From Rattus norvegicus (lineage: Eukaryota; Chordata; Mammalia; Rodentia; Muridae): 64,000 nt of DNA. A program made the position numbers and the translations under genes. The stretch covers positions 53,671,357-53,735,356 of the forward strand of contig NC_086029.1 of assembly GCF_036323735.1 (NCBI RefSeq). Direction: 5' to 3'. The notes below the pieces were generated by a model that did no database searches, had not been told where the DNA came from, and saw only the letters and a program-made list of their open reading frames with translations. The stretch's first letter is position 1. The number at the start of each line of letters is the position of its first letter. Positions 36,091-48,934 of this stretch are shown here, piece after piece.

Positions 36091-37899
36091 TCTCAGGTCA
36101 TTGCACAGTGTTGAGAAGGCTGACATAGAGCCTTAGCTTTTCACCTTGACCTTTAAGCCAATATTCACTCTGATGATCAACTATGAACATTTCATCATTT
36201 CATAACAAATAAATAGAATTTCCAGTTTGCAGGGATTCCCTGCTATCTCATTTATACTCATTAAAGCACTTACTCCATATTCTGTAAATTGCAAACATTT
36301 TCCATTACTATGGTGTGGTTCATGAGATAGGACTGATGTAAATAAGATATTCAAGTAGGTTGATGAACACATATAACTATCAAATATGTCACACATGACA
36401 CACTGTGTGTAAAAGGCCATTATAGAGCAGAGATAATAGAAACATACTATTTTATAATAGCTATTTTAAGCAACAATCATTGTATTTAGAAAAAGATATT
36501 TTCAGAGAAAATTCAAGATAGCACAAAAACATCAATTTATAAGTATAATAAAAGCTAGAAACATTCACACAGGCTTCTTTCAGGCATAATGCCAGTGTTG
36601 AGAGTCTGATGACTGTGTTCTGATCAATGTCCAGGTAGGAAGATGTAACTGATGTTAAAAACCTTTGTAAGAACTATGTGGTGTTAGAATACTCTTAACT
36701 CTGTCAATTAACTTTGTTTCCTATTATCAGCATATTGCATTAAGTAATACTGACCCCTGAGGTCTGAATGAATAATTCTAACTTTGTAGTGATCACACAG
36801 GAGGAAAAAAATCTACATCAGAAAACTCATCTACCCAGAAGGTGAAAATTACTTCATTTTAGGCATGTAACTTCCTTTGCCCAGTACTTGGAGAAAACTG
36901 GATTAAGAGTTCTCCCCTAGAAACCAAGAACATTCAGAGCCTTACCTTATGTAAGAAGGCAGAAATGTGTGCACTTCATAAAAGTCTCAGCTTTTTAATC
37001 CTCAGTCATGCAGACTCGGTAGAAACTAGAAGTACATATCCCAGAACAGAAAAATCTTTTCCCACAGCAAAGGAAAAAAATAATTCTGACAAAGTGGGGA
37101 AATGCTGCAATAGTAGAAGAAAGCGCTAGAAATCTGATGAGAGTTCTAAGAGCTGTGACTTTTTCATCATAAATTTTCAGAAACTAGATGTGAAAGATGT
37201 CTTAATTTGCATTAGAATTGCCTAACAGATCCAGCAAAGCTCTTCAGTGCAATGCGGAGGAGCAAAGCCCTGTGGATTCAAGGGCCTGTATCAATACTTC
37301 TTATTATAGAGTAGTCTTCACCAGGCATGGACTTCAAACCTGTAAACACTGTAAACGAGCTCTTGCAAATTGGCAGCCTTTTTCTTTTTCAAAAAAAAAA
37401 TAAGGAAGCTGAGTGGGGAAGTTTTATATCACTTTTGAACTCAACTCTATTTTAAATGAACTAGGAATGTTCATTGTTAAATACAAGAAATAAATTACAT
37501 TCTTAACTATAAAATCTATTAATACAACTGTCTTTATTATGCATATGTAGTAACTCTACTTGAATATTGTTTTCTTAAATACAGTTTTATTCTAGACATT
37601 TCTAGTAAAATTATTTAGCCCTTCCATGAAATATACTCCCAGTTTCATATTTCTATGAATTCTGTGTTCAATGAATTTATTTTTGCTTTATAATGTGAAT
37701 AAAATGCATGTGAACAGACTTATTTTTATATAATCCATGTTGTACTGCCAATAAGTAGAATAACTGAATAATGAAAAATGACAAACTTCATTTTTAATAC
37801 TCTTAAAATCTATTTGGAGTAACTTTATTACATACTAATATAAATATTTTTCTGAAGACTTAATTATGCTTACTTATACAAAAGCTGCTAGAAGTAGTC
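36091..37899. other. Repeat-poor unassigned sequence
   Basis: About 1.8 kb with no recognised repeat or gene. The minus-strand frame 36181-36420 and plus-strand frame 37218-37403 are isolated and unlike known proteins. Confidence 0.45.
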
Positions 37900-40164
37900 T
37901 TTCTTGTTATAGATGATATTTTTATTAAAAACTATTGTGAATGTATAGGCAATAATAAAAATACACAGATTCTTGTTTCCAGGATGACCATTTGGTGAAT
38001 TGTGTTTCCCTGGAAAGACTATTTCCCCAGTCTCAGCAGTCCTTGGTTGCCTATAATTCTTTGTGTATGGTTGAAGTCTTGAGGTCCTTTCCGTATCTAC
38101 ATTGGCACATTTACTGCTATTGTCATGGTTCACTTACATTTGAACAGCCATGTTTGTGAGATTTTATGGGTATAGCTTCGGATGTTACAAGGACACATAA
38201 TCTCACAACAAAACCCCTGATCTCTGTTCCTTACATTCTTTCCAACTTCTTGCACAATGTTCCCTGAGCCTTAGGTGTGGAGTAGATAAGTAAATGTATC
38301 CACTGGGACTATGCTCTACAATTCTGCATTTTGATTGGTTGTGGTTTCCATCTATCACAAAGAGAAATGTCCATGACAAGAGGTGAAAACTACATGTATC
38401 TTGGATATAAAAACGAGTATTCAGAATGTAGATAGGCATTATGCTGGTTTAGTAATAGGCAGTTGACCAAGGTCTTGAGTGTGGCTAGTAAGGCTAGGTG
38501 TGGAGTACCAGACATAACTTCCACATGCTAAGCAAGTCTTAAGTTTAACCAGAGAATCATTATTGCCAAGGTATGCATGACACTGTTGCACACTTATGGT
38601 TATAGTGCCAGACTGAATGTTGTGGCCCATAGGCACCATATCTGGGTAAGACTTTTACTGGCTTTCCTCTTTTGGAAGCTTCCAAACACCTTCTAGAGCC
38701 ATGCAAGTTAGCTCTAAGAGGAGGCTTTCAAGCTCACTCCAGCTCTAAAAACCCTCAGTGCCCTGTGTCCAAAATGCATGGTGTCTTCAGCAATAGTAAT
38801 TTACCTGCCACCTCTATGAGGCAACCAAGGGCAAGAGCAGTTCCTTTTAATCTTTGGAAGACTCTTAGACAACAACGACCATCAATAAACTATCCTGGTA
38901 TGTACTAAATGACAACATTTTACAAAACAATAATATAATATTACTAGGCTTTTGATGTTACTGTAGTACATCAATTTTACTGAACTTGCTCCAACCTCTT
39001 ATTTTCCCTCACTCTGTAAAATTGTATCACGTGCATATGCAACCCACCAAGGATCCTTGGTGTTGTCCGTTATCATCAAACCTTTCATCTACTCTCTCCT
39101 AGATTGAGTCACTTACTAATAGTAATGTATCTTCCATTTCTAAAATAGTCATTCAAAATTAGTTCAGAAATGGAATAATGTAATATAAAATTTTAGGGAT
39201 TTTTTTAAACTCTACATCATGCTCTTGATGTTGTTGTTTGTTGAATTTTATCATGGAGTAGCATTCTATATCACATAACCCATTTGCTTATTCTAATCAT
39301 TCATATGCTGTAGACACGTCTTGGCTGATGATGCCACTTACAGAGTAACACATTTATTCACAGATTATTTTTAGAGACTTACGTTATCATTTCTCAAGGA
39401 TAAATGATCTGAGGAAATTTTCTAAACCTTATGATAATTATATGTATAGGTTTATTAGAATTCGTAAAACTCAATTCAGAGTGACTGTATCATTGAAAAC
39501 ACCCATAAGTGAATAGCATGACACAGCTTCTCTGAATCCTTTCCAGCATTTAGTGCCATCACTATCCTTTTTTTTCTTTTCCATTTTAGAGATTACAGTA
39601 GGTGTTTAACTATATATTTGGGGTTGTAATTTGAATTGTCCTGATGGCTAATGGTGTTGACTGTAATTCCAGGAGCCTGTTTGCCATCTGTACTCCCCAT
39701 TGATGGAACGTCTCTTCATGACCCTTTTACATTTCGAATTGATTGCTGGTTTTCTAACACTGAGTTCTGAGAAATATTTAGACATCCTAAGTATGATTAT
39801 TTGATCATTTAAATGAGTCCAGATATTTTGTCTGTCTGAGGCTTCTGTTTGTATCCTTACTAAATGGGTTTTTGTGGAGCAGAAGATTTTAATCCTGTCA
39901 ATTTGTCATTTGATTTCTTTATGGACTGTTGGAGTCAAATATGAAAGATTATTGCCAAACCCAATATCCTAAAGCCTTGGTATTTTCTTCAGTATCTTTT
40001 TTCTAATTGAGTAATAGTGCAATCTATATTTAAATATATCACCAGATTTGTACCAAAATCTTATTTCTGAATGTGATGTCTACATATTTCAGCATCATTT
40101 GTTAGAAAATTAAATTGTACATTATTTCATTGGATTGTTTCATCTTTTATCAAAACTTACTTCA

Positions 40165-40276
40165 CAACTGGGGACAGTGATACATACTCAATACTCAACT
40201 GACTGAAACAGCAGGATGATAAGGATTTTAAGGCCAGCCTAGATAATGTAGCACATTCAAAGCCAACCAAGACAAC
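40165..40276 (+). mobile_element. B1-like SINE remnant
   Basis: Weak B1 body in sense (ggacagtgatacatactcaa ... aaggccagcctagataatgt). It ends at the TSD of the young L1 that follows. Confidence 0.4.
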
Positions 40277-40291
40277 ATAATGATACATTCT

Positions 40292-40823
40292 TTTTTTTTA
40301 ATCTTTATTAACTTGAGTATTTCTTATTTACATTTCGGTTGTTATTCTCCTTCCCGGTTTTTAGACCAACATCCCCCTAACCCTTCCCCCTTCCCTTTTA
40401 TATGGGCTTCCCCTCCCCATCCTCCCCCCATTACCGCCCTCCCCCCAACAAACACGTTCACTGGGGGTTCAGTCTTAGCAGGACCCAGGGCTTCCCCTTC
40501 CACTGGTGCTCTTACTAGGATATTCATTGCTACCTATGAGGTTGGAGCCCAGGGTCAGTCCATGTATAGTCTTTGGGTAGTGGCTTAGTCCCTGGAAGCT
40601 CTGGTTGCTTGGCATTGTTGTTCATATGGGGTCTCGAGCCCCTTCAAGCTCTTCCAGTCCTTTCTCTGATTCCTTCAACGGGGGTCCTATTCTCAGTTCA
40701 GTGGTTTGCTGCTGGCATTCGCCTCTGTATTTGCTGTATTCTGGGTGTGTCTCTTAGGACAGATCTACATCCGGTTCCTGTCGGCCTGCACTTCTTTGCT
40801 TCATCCATCTTATCTAGTTTGGT
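40292..40823 (-). mobile_element. Young rat-type LINE-1 3' UTR
   Basis: Antisense, perfect 15-bp TSD ataatgatacattct at 40277-40291 and 40824-40838. The 3' UTR is nearly identical by eye to those at 3340-3830 and 46170-46690. It ends in the 3' UTR, with no ORF2. The tail is short (nine T on the plus strand). Confidence 0.95.
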
Positions 40824-40847
40824 ATAATGATACATTCTCAAGAACTT

Positions 40848-41220
40848 CTTTTTCCCATTTTTATTAAATTGGGTATTTCTTATTTACATTTCAAATGTTA
40901 TTCCCTTTCCCGGTTTTCTGTCCATCAGCCCCCTATTCCCTCCCCCTCCCCTTCTATATGGGTGTTTCCCTCCCCATCCACCCCCCACTAACATCCCCCC
41001 AACAACCCCCTACATTGGGGTTCCAATCTTGGCAGGACCAAGGGCTTCCCCTTCCACTGGTGCTCTTACTAGGCTGTCCATTGCTACCTATGCAGTTGGA
41101 GCCCTGGGTCAGTCCATGTATAGTCTTTGGGTAGTGGCTTAGTTCTAGAAGCTCTGGTTGGTTGGCATTGTTGTTCTTATGGGGTCGTAAGCCCCTTCAG
41201 CTCTTTCACTCTTTTCTCTA
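40848..41220 (-). mobile_element. Second young LINE-1 3' UTR, back to back with the first
   Basis: Antisense, with T-rich tail then ttattaaattgggtatttct. Its TSD is attctcaagaactt (40834-40847) and attcttaagaactt (41221-41234), with one mismatch. The attct part may partly be L1-encoded microhomology. Its TSD overlaps the right TSD of the neighbouring L1. It belongs to a different 3' UTR subtype (agccccctattccctccccc). Confidence 0.85.
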
Positions 41221-41617
41221 ATTCTTAAGAACTTAACATGAGAATGCTTATATGAATTGTTCTTGATGTTTACTGATTTTTTTTTTATGTTCACTGTATC
41301 CCATACCACGCTGTCTTGTTTGTCTTCCTATGTGGTTACCCCTGAGAGGCAGTTCATTCTTCCCACTTTTTTCTTAAGATTTTCAAGGATGTTTCTAGGG
41401 TCTAAAACTCTCATAAAAATTTCAGAATACACTTGTTTATGATTACAAAATACTTTTTATTTTGATAAAAACTATCTCCCTGAGATCAGCTTTAGAATGT
41501 TTAGTCTATATTGTGTTGAGCCTTCCTTTCAATAAATGCAATACATCATCCCCTTTGGCATCTTTTGATGTTTTTTAAGCAACATTTTATCATTTAAGCA
41601 TATAAAAAACATGTAGC

Positions 41618-41983
41618 TGTGATGGTTTGTATATGCTTAGCCCAGGGAGTGGCACTATTTGGAGGTGTGGCCCTGTTGGAGTAGGTGTGGCCCTGTTGGA
41701 GTAGGTGTGGCCCTGTTGGAGTAGGTGTGGCACTGTGGCACTGGGCTTTAAGACTCTTGTCCTAGCTTCCTAGAAGCCAGTTTTCCACTAGCAGCCTTCA
41801 GACGAAGATGTAGAACTCTCAGCTCTGCCTTCACTGTGCCTCCATGCCTGCCAAGATGCTGTCCTGCTCTTACCTTGATAATCATAACCTCTGAACCTGT
41901 AAGCCAGTTCCAATTAAATGTCCTTTATAAGACTTGCCTTGGCCATGCTGTCTGTTCACAGTAGTAAAACCCTAACTAAGACA
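41618..41983 (+). mobile_element. ERVL/MaLR-like LTR with internal 20-bp triplication
   Basis: Starts TGTGATGG and ends TAAGACA, the same family as 11208-11534. Inside it, the 20-bp unit aggtgtggccctgttggagt is repeated three times exactly (41663-41722), with a fourth partial copy. ATTAAA near 41918 is the likely polyadenylation signal. Flanking 5-mers (gtagc, gaagt) do not match, so the TSD has decayed. It lies in old antisense L1 sequence. Confidence 0.85.
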
Positions 41984-43129
41984 GAAGTTGTATAAGTACT
42001 TCATTTGAAGGGGGTTAATTGTAAATAGTGTGGGATGTCTACCTTACTTTCTTCATTTCTCACTTTGTAATTATACAATTGGACACTGTTGAAATTATAT
42101 CCTAGAATAATATTATGACTCTAATTTACATCCTGATGGCTGATAATACGAAATATTATTTCATGTCCCAATCAGTATTGATAAACTCCTTTAATTAATG
42201 GTCTTTGGTATGGGGGTTAGGGTGGGGAGTGTGTGTGTTTGTGTGAATCTGTACTTTTGTACTTATGAATTTTTATAATGGCAGGTTTTTTTATTTCTTC
42301 TTCATGTTAGTTTTTGGGCATTTTTTCTTGATTATTGAAGTGAGTGACTCTCCTATTATTTTATTGAATAAATGTAGTGAAAGTAGGTCTGATTGACTTA
42401 CTGATTATCTGAATCCATACTGGATTTGTAGCATATGTTTTCATATTATTTGATATAATCATGTGATGTTTTATTTTTTGTTCATATTGATACAAACTAA
42501 TTTACAAACACTAATCCAGTCTTCTATATATGGTAAAAAAAATACTTAAGATACATGTCATTTTTTTTAACACTACCGAACTCAACAAAAACTTTTAGAT
42601 AATTGGTTATTGGTTTGTCTTAGTATATTTGTCTCTTCTTTACATTTGGGTAATGCTTGCTCCAAAGCAGTGAATATAGACATGACCCTACCTCTTCTCA
42701 ATAAATACTCCGGGAACACATTGGGAAAAAAATCACTATCAGAATTTCAAGCATTTGGTACAGTTCTTCAGTGAAACCATTTTGTCCAGGCAGTCATTTG
42801 TCGGTGAGCTTTTAAACGAATTCAAACTCTTATGTTTATGCCACTAATTGGCTAATCTCTTTCATCTTGCTTCATATTAAATAAATTGTAGTTTTAAAAG
42901 TTTAAAGTTCACATTTTTAAAAAGTTTATTTTTCCTAAGTAGTTAACTGTGCGTAATTTTATGAACTTTTTCTTTTCAAAGAAGCAGCTTTGGCTTATTT
43001 TCTTTATTTTTCTGCTGATTTCTCATATGATCCTTAGAAAAGTATTCTGTATCATTTCAGTTTTCTTAAGTTTGTTTAGATTAATTTATGGGTAATTAGG
43101 CAATCTATATTTTGAATAATATATATGTA

Positions 43130-43553
43130 TTTAGTTTGGAGCATAAAATGGGTGGCGTAAAGACTCAACATTACTTTCTCACAGTTCTGGATGGTAGAAA
43201 GGCTATGATCAAGATGACAACTTCAGTAGATATTGATATGGTCCCACTACCTTTATTTCATATACCTCCCTTCTCCCTGCAGCATAACACTGCGAACAAA
43301 GAGGAAAAAACAGGAGAAAGAAGGGAAAGGGAAAGGTCAGAGGAAGTCAAGGCAAAAGAAACAGCAACCACAGTGTAGTCTTCTGACCTTTTCTCTTCCA
43401 AGGGAGCTAATCACATCAGGAAAACCTCATCCTATGACTTCACCTAAATACAATTACTTCACTGTGGTCCCATCTCTAATACCGTCACCTGGGGAGCTAG
43501 GACTTCTGGATATATAGATGAGTATTTTGAAGACACAGTTCAGTCCGTAGCAT
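43130..43553 (-). mobile_element. MLT1/MST-like MaLR LTR
   Basis: Antisense of an ancient mammalian MaLR LTR: actttctcacagttctggat, then the GA-rich middle and aagggagctaatcacatcag, accgtcacctggggagctag, ending gttcagtccgtagca. About 420 bp, near complete. The translated frames 43112-43378 and 43233-43517 overlap it and are not genes. Confidence 0.75.
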
Positions 43554-43764
43554 TTCATGCCTTATTTCTGAAAATTTATATGCCTCTAACATCAAAATAG
43601 AAATACTCTGAGGAAGACTCAAGATATGATTCTTCCCCAGTTACATTCCTTCTTAGCTATGCAATGAGCAAAATATAGTTGGGGCACATACGGTATGGGT
43701 ATAGAACAAGCATGTTTTTCCTGATAGAGAGATATAAGAAGGAAGAAAGATTCAACAGAAATAC

Positions 43765-43935
43765 AAAGCCTAGCAATATGGCTGAATTTATAAAGCCACA
43801 CGCTGAGATCTGAGTTTGGTTTCTAGAATGCATGTGATGAAAGGGGAGAACCCTCTGCTCTCCTCCCAGTTGTTCTATGACCTCTTCTCACAAGCTGGAG
43901 TGCCCCAAACACTAAATAATAAATAAGTGATCTTT
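43765..43935 (+). mobile_element. RSINE/B3-related SINE
   Basis: Pattern of gcaatatggctgaatttata head, gctgagatctgagtttggtt, gatgaaaggggagaaccctc and caagctggagtgccccaaac, with an AATAAATAAG tail. Diverged. Confidence 0.6.
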
Positions 43936-45056
43936 TCAAAACCTAGTACAGACAATTCCACTAGAACATAGGCCATCTACAGATTGACCCTCTTTAGTTT
44001 GATGCTGAGTCCTCAGGCTTCTCTCGTGGTTCAGTTGATCAGTCCTGATTTTGACTCATTGGGACCTTGCCCACACTGTTGGTTCTCCGCATTTGTTTGA
44101 TAATGATAACCTTTGACACTGAGCTGGAAGTAGGCTCCCTCTTCCCCAGGCGTGACACATATTTTAAGCCTGTGTTCTGAACTGAGTTTTCCCAGTGATT
44201 TCAAAATTGCCTTGAGACTCTTCTTTCTTACTTTGAAGAATAGTACACATGAGTTTGCAGCCAAATAATTAGTGTAGTTTGTCTTGAGAAATACAAGCAT
44301 TTAGTCCGAATTGGCAGCATCTTGGCTGCTGTAATACCATCTCTATTCCTGGCTATTGCTGAAATAAATGAATAGATTCGTAGCTTCATCTATGATCTTT
44401 ATAGATTTTTTTCTCTTAGCCTTAGCTTTCAGCTCACTTTAAGAGAAGTTACCCTATTTTTTTTCTTTTTTGGGCAGAAATAATAGTATTATAGCACTTC
44501 GGATCTCATATTCTTGTTCTGTTGAGTTCTGTTTTCAGTTTTCTCTTTCCCATTGCCGTCTCTGTTGCAAGAATTTAGGTGGAAATGTGACACATATTCA
44601 ACAATGTGATTGGAAGTCTTAGCTAAACATTCCACTTTATTCATGACAAGTTCTCTCTTCTATCAAACAGCATCAAATGATCATGATACAGCCAACTTCA
44701 TCATTCTTCAACGAAAATATCTTTCCTTCCTGTTTCTACTAGTGTTCTTCCTTTCTGCATGAGATGTCACAAGAATGCCTTCTGTTCTACTCCCTTCTTA
44801 AATCCATACATTCTTGATCTTATGGTATTTTCAAAGGTATTTTCAAAAGAGTCAACTTTTAAAGGGATCAGAACCTTTAAAAGCTCATCCAGACTTTGGC
44901 TATTCCCTGCTTTCCCACCATGTGAAGACATGTTTCTTGTGTCCATTTGAACTTATTAATAGCATATAAGTACACAACATGTAAGTGTTGCATTAAGTAA
45001 AATACATTTCAAAGCACTGCTTATTTGTATGATTTAACCAAAAGCAAGAAAATATT

Positions 45057-45061
<5 letters not shown>
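43936..45061. other. Unassigned sequence
   Basis: About 1.1 kb with no repeat recognised. An 89-codon minus-strand frame (44031-44300) has no known relative. It could contain an old DNA transposon or conserved non-coding DNA; I cannot tell. Confidence 0.4.

Positions 45062-45144
<83 letters not shown>
45062..45144. repeat. Compound (CT)n(GT)n microsatellite
   Basis: (CT)n 45062-45110 passing directly into (GT)n 45111-45144, both uninterrupted. Confidence 0.97.
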
Positions 45145-45146
<2 letters not shown>

Positions 45147-45999
45147 TTTGCCGTTTTCTACCTGACTAAATTTGTACCCACATGAATACTGTCTTGTGAA
45201 TCTGTCCCTGTGTCTGTAACTGTGTGTCCGTAACAAAGTGCTTCTATTCTGTATTCCTTTGAACAACAGAGAAAATATCATACAGGGAAGGAATGAGGAA
45301 TATGTTAAACAAATATTTAAGAGAATTTTGTAAAGGAATAAGTCTTTGACTCTATTAACCCTAACTGCCCCAAACAAAGAAATTCTATTGACCAATATTC
45401 ACATGTTGTTCTTCACAGGCTTTATTACTATAACATATATACACACATGCATGCTTTAAGATTACAGCTGTGTATTAGCTTGAGTTTTAAATGTTGACTA
45501 AATGGAAAATACAAGTAATTTTGGTTGTTACATTATCCTCTTGAAAGCATGTTCGACAAACAGGATGAGTACAGAGAAGGATATCAGTCTTAAGTCCTAA
45601 GTGCCCTCAAGGAGTATTATCAACTCTGTCTATGAGGCTCAGCAAATTTCAGCCTCTTAGAATCTAAGATATGTTTTTATAACAAAGCTTTGCTACAGTT
45701 TCTCCAATCTTTTGCTTTCTGCCATTGAAAATGTGGTAAAAATGCCCCATTAGATAATACACATCAGGCTATAATCTGAAATGTGAAGACATTTTCACTG
45801 TAGCTTTCTTCTTTCTTCTTAGTACTCAGAGGAATCGCTTGTCTCTTTATGTCAGTATTTATTTATTTATACATATATATAAACTGTTTATGTCACATCT
45901 CAAAATTCTCCAAATTCTACTCTGTCCAGTTCTAATATTGCTATCACATTTTTATTGTTATAAAAGTATTTCCCACTTCAGTACAGATTTCATATGTAC
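45145..45999. other. Unassigned intergenic sequence
   Basis: No supportable feature. Confidence 0.5.
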
Positions 46000-46893
46000 T
46001 TTGCTGTTATAGTAAAATACCAAAGAGACAGTGTGATTTAAACAACAAACATGTCACATAAAAGTGGGCTTTGAGAAGTCAAAGAGCTAGGTACTCTGGA
46101 CTAGATTCTTGATGGGAACCTTCATTGTGGCCTACTGATGCCTAGTTTTTTTTATATATTTCTTTTTTTTCTCCATCTTTATTAAATTGGGTATTTCTTA
46201 TTTACATTTCAATTGTTATTCCCTTTCCTGGTTTCCAGGTCAACACCCCCCCTAACCTCTCCCCCTCCCCTTGTATACGGGTGTTCCCCTCCCCATCCTC
46301 CCTCATTACCACCCTCCCCCCAACAATCATGTTCACTGGGGTTCAGTCTTGGCAGGACCAAGGGCTTCCCCCTTCCACTGGTGCTCTTACTAGGCTATTC
46401 ATTGCTACCTATGAGGTCAGAGTCCAGGGTCAGTCCATGTATAGTCTTTGGGTAGTGGCTTAGTCCCTGGAAGCTCTGGTTGATTGGCATTGTTGTTCAT
46501 ATGGGGTCTCAAGCCCCTTCAGCTCTTTCAGTCCTTTCTCTGAATCCTTCAACGGGGGTCCTATTCTCAGTTCAGTGGTTTGCTGCTGGCATTTGCCTAT
46601 GTATTTGCTGTATTCTGGCTGTGTCTCTCAGGAGAGATATACATCCGCTTCCTGACATCCTGCACTTCTTTGCTTCATCCATCTTATCTAGTTTGGTGGC
46701 TGTATATGCCTAATTTTATTCTATTGCTTTTGGGGAAAAATGGAGTAAAATATTTCCAATCGCTTTTGAGGACACTAATTATTTCAAAGGATTCCTCCTT
46801 CATAAACTCCTTTCCAAATACCAATCCCCTGAACGTTAGAGGAAAAATGGGAATTTGAGGATGGAGCTTGAGGCGCATAATTCTGTCTGCAGC
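46000..46893 (-). mobile_element. MLT1/MST-like LTR split by a young L1
   Basis: Left part 46000-46149 (ttgctgttatagtaaaatac, ttgatgggaaccttcattgt) and right part 46718-46893 (ttttgaggacactaattatt, ccttcataaactcctttcca, ending taattctgtctgcagca) together follow the antisense plan of an old MaLR LTR, interrupted by the L1 at 46150-46705. Confidence 0.6.
46150..46705 (-). mobile_element. Young rat-type LINE-1 3' UTR in an old LTR
   Basis: Antisense. TSD atgcctagtttt (46138-46149) and atgcctaatttt (46706-46717), one mismatch. Tail on the left is interrupted (tttatatatttctttttttt). The 3' UTR sequence is nearly the same as the copy at 48935-49307 in the opposite orientation, which makes the two an inverted pair. 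Confidence 0.92.
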
Positions 46894-47479
46894 AGGGACT
46901 GTTTGACGTACTCTGCTATTGTTAGGTGGAATGTTTTCTTTGTTTCCAAATTTGTTTATAATATTGATTTTCTTAAACCAAAGGGGCAAAATTAAGAAAG
47001 ATTGATGATCATCCATTGTTTTTGCTGAGTTTATCATTTTTCTCTAGTCTTTTTGATATTTATATAGATTTTTATCCTGACATTTAGAGAGTAAAAATCA
47101 TAAGACTATATTCATAATCATTTTTATCATCACAAACACTGCCTAAGGGATCATACAATATGATCTACATAGCACAATGACTATGCTACAGGTAAAGAGA
47201 AATTTGCATGTATAAAACAATCACATTTCTTATTGTTACACATTCCAGAAATAAGCCTGAAATATTGAATTCAGGTTTCAAGAGTTGATTATGACTTATC
47301 TTAACTATTGTAAGATGTGACTAAGTTGAACAGTCACTGTAATAATTAATCCAGACTGTGAGATAAACAAAAGTAATAAAAACAGGAAAAATTAATTGTT
47401 TCCAACAGAGTCTCACTGAGTACACAATAAACCACACTAAATTTGTGTCATTCTTACATTTCTTTATGTGTATCCGTAT
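46894..47479. other. Unassigned intergenic sequence
   Basis: No supportable feature. Confidence 0.5.
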
Positions 47480-47720
47480 CTATGTGTTTCTTGTGTTTTG
47501 TTTTTCGGGTTTTTTTTTTTTTTTTGCTTTTTCTATTTTTCCTCGTTTTTTTTTTTTTTCTGACACCTATTTATTTTCAAATGAGAGAGAACAAGAAAAG
47601 TGTGATTTTGATTGGGAGAGAAGTATCGAGGATTTGGGAGAAACCGTAGAGGGGAAACCATAATCAGAATATATCGTATAAAAATATATATTATCAAGTT
47701 AAAAAGAAAGAAAAATTATG
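47480..47720 (+). mobile_element. LINE-1 3' end, Lx-like
   Basis: T-rich stretch with two runs of about 15-17 T (47510-47525, 47546-47560), then an agagagaacaagaaaag purine part and the terminal gatttgggagaaaccgtaga / atcagaatatatcgtataaa segment that ends rodent Lx-type elements. The poly-T runs are 3' UTR sequence, not tails of antisense elements. Confidence 0.6.
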
Positions 47721-48350
47721 GCTTAGGGTCAAAATGTGAATTCTACTACCCAATTCCTGAGGTGAGCTATACTCAGTATCCTTCCAGTTGCAAATTGACA
47801 AACATGGGGTGTGAGTTAGGTGAACAAGGCTTAAAGAATGAGTACTGGGGCATTTCATATTATCAAAAGGTTTACAGTGAGAAATATGTCATCTTCAGGC
47901 AACTCAGGGTTCAGAATCTTGACTAAATTGGCACTCTGAATATGTCCTGATCTTGATTATCTTCTCTATACATGGGTTCTCTGCAATTAAATCGTGAATG
48001 TGGTTATCTACTGACGAGACTTAAATCATCTTTTCTTCCTCATCCCACAGGAGGGATGGGGCTTACATCTCACAGCAGTTGACCAGTCTTTGATTGTCTA
48101 GGATAGAGTATCATATCCACTCGTAGCTCAGTCACTTAGCTGGTGGAATGCAGCATTTGATGTGTAGTCCTGCCAAAATCACAAGGATTGAAGGAGCAGT
48201 CTAGAGTACTCTGCTGTAAGAAATAACATGTTCACCTGACAAACACAGACAGCAGACATAGCTCTAACATTTCATCACAATCCATGACTCAATCTCTTCA
48301 AGGTCCAGGATTTAATCAAAGTCTGCAATTGCCTGTTGCTTGCTCTACAC
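47721..48350. other. Unassigned intergenic sequence
   Basis: No repeat or coding region recognised. Confidence 0.5.
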
Positions 48351-48412
<62 letters not shown>

Positions 48413-48414
48413 TT
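48351..48414. repeat. (CT)n microsatellite
   Basis: CT repeat with TTT interruptions at both ends; homopyrimidine on the plus strand. Confidence 0.96.
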
Positions 48415-48934
48415 TCCTTTTCATTCTCTCTTTAAAGTTCTTTTTACCTTGTTCTGGAGAGAAGAAAATCAATAATATTTTAATATTTTGTCTATGGTGC
48501 AGTTATTTATGATAATAATAGACTGAGGTATTTAACAATGTGGTCTTGGGTAATCTGAGTTTACAACTCGACTCTTCAGCTTCCTATAGCGACCTCAGGC
48601 AAGCTCTCTGAGTAATTTATAAAACAATCTATATGTAATCATAATTGTTAGAACTAAAAATATAAATAAACGTTTTCCTATGACTTAGGAAGAAATCAAA
48701 CCTGCATATATCACAGCCCCTAGGCTGTGGAACTCTACCAGAAACAGCACATGTGAAGGTCAGCGAGAGGTCAAAGCTTCTTAGATTTGACAACTCATGA
48801 CCCTGCTCTACTTAAGGCAAATGGGTGGAGGCCCATGAAGAGAATGGATGGCCTTCACTGATGCCACAGAAACCCATACAATGTTAACAGACCTCTGAAT
48901 TGCCTGGTTCTTAATAAGCTGTTTAAGGAACAAA
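48415..48934. other. Unassigned intergenic sequence
   Basis: No supportable feature. Confidence 0.5.

Larger units (their letters stand above)
37900..43080 (-). mobile_element. Long decayed LINE-1 (3' UTR plus most of ORF2), three times interrupted
   Basis: Antisense. The 3' UTR block is at about 37900-38900 (agtccttggttgcctataat, gttccctgagccttaggtgt, gattggttgtggtttccatc). L1 ORF2-like antisense follows from about 39080 (ttatcatggagtagcattct, cctgatggctaatggtgttg) through 41470 to about 43080 (ttttgtccaggcagtcattt, caaagaagcagctttggctt). Later insertions: a B1-like SINE near 40165, young L1s (40292-40823, 40848-41220) and an LTR (41618-41983). ORF2 here is far more diverged than the 3' UTR, so it may be two L1s of different ages rather than one. 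Confidence 0.55.

Noticed and set aside
44031..44300. 89-codon minus-strand frame
   Set aside because: Not similar to a known family, no context. Considered as an old transposase remnant but I could not support that.
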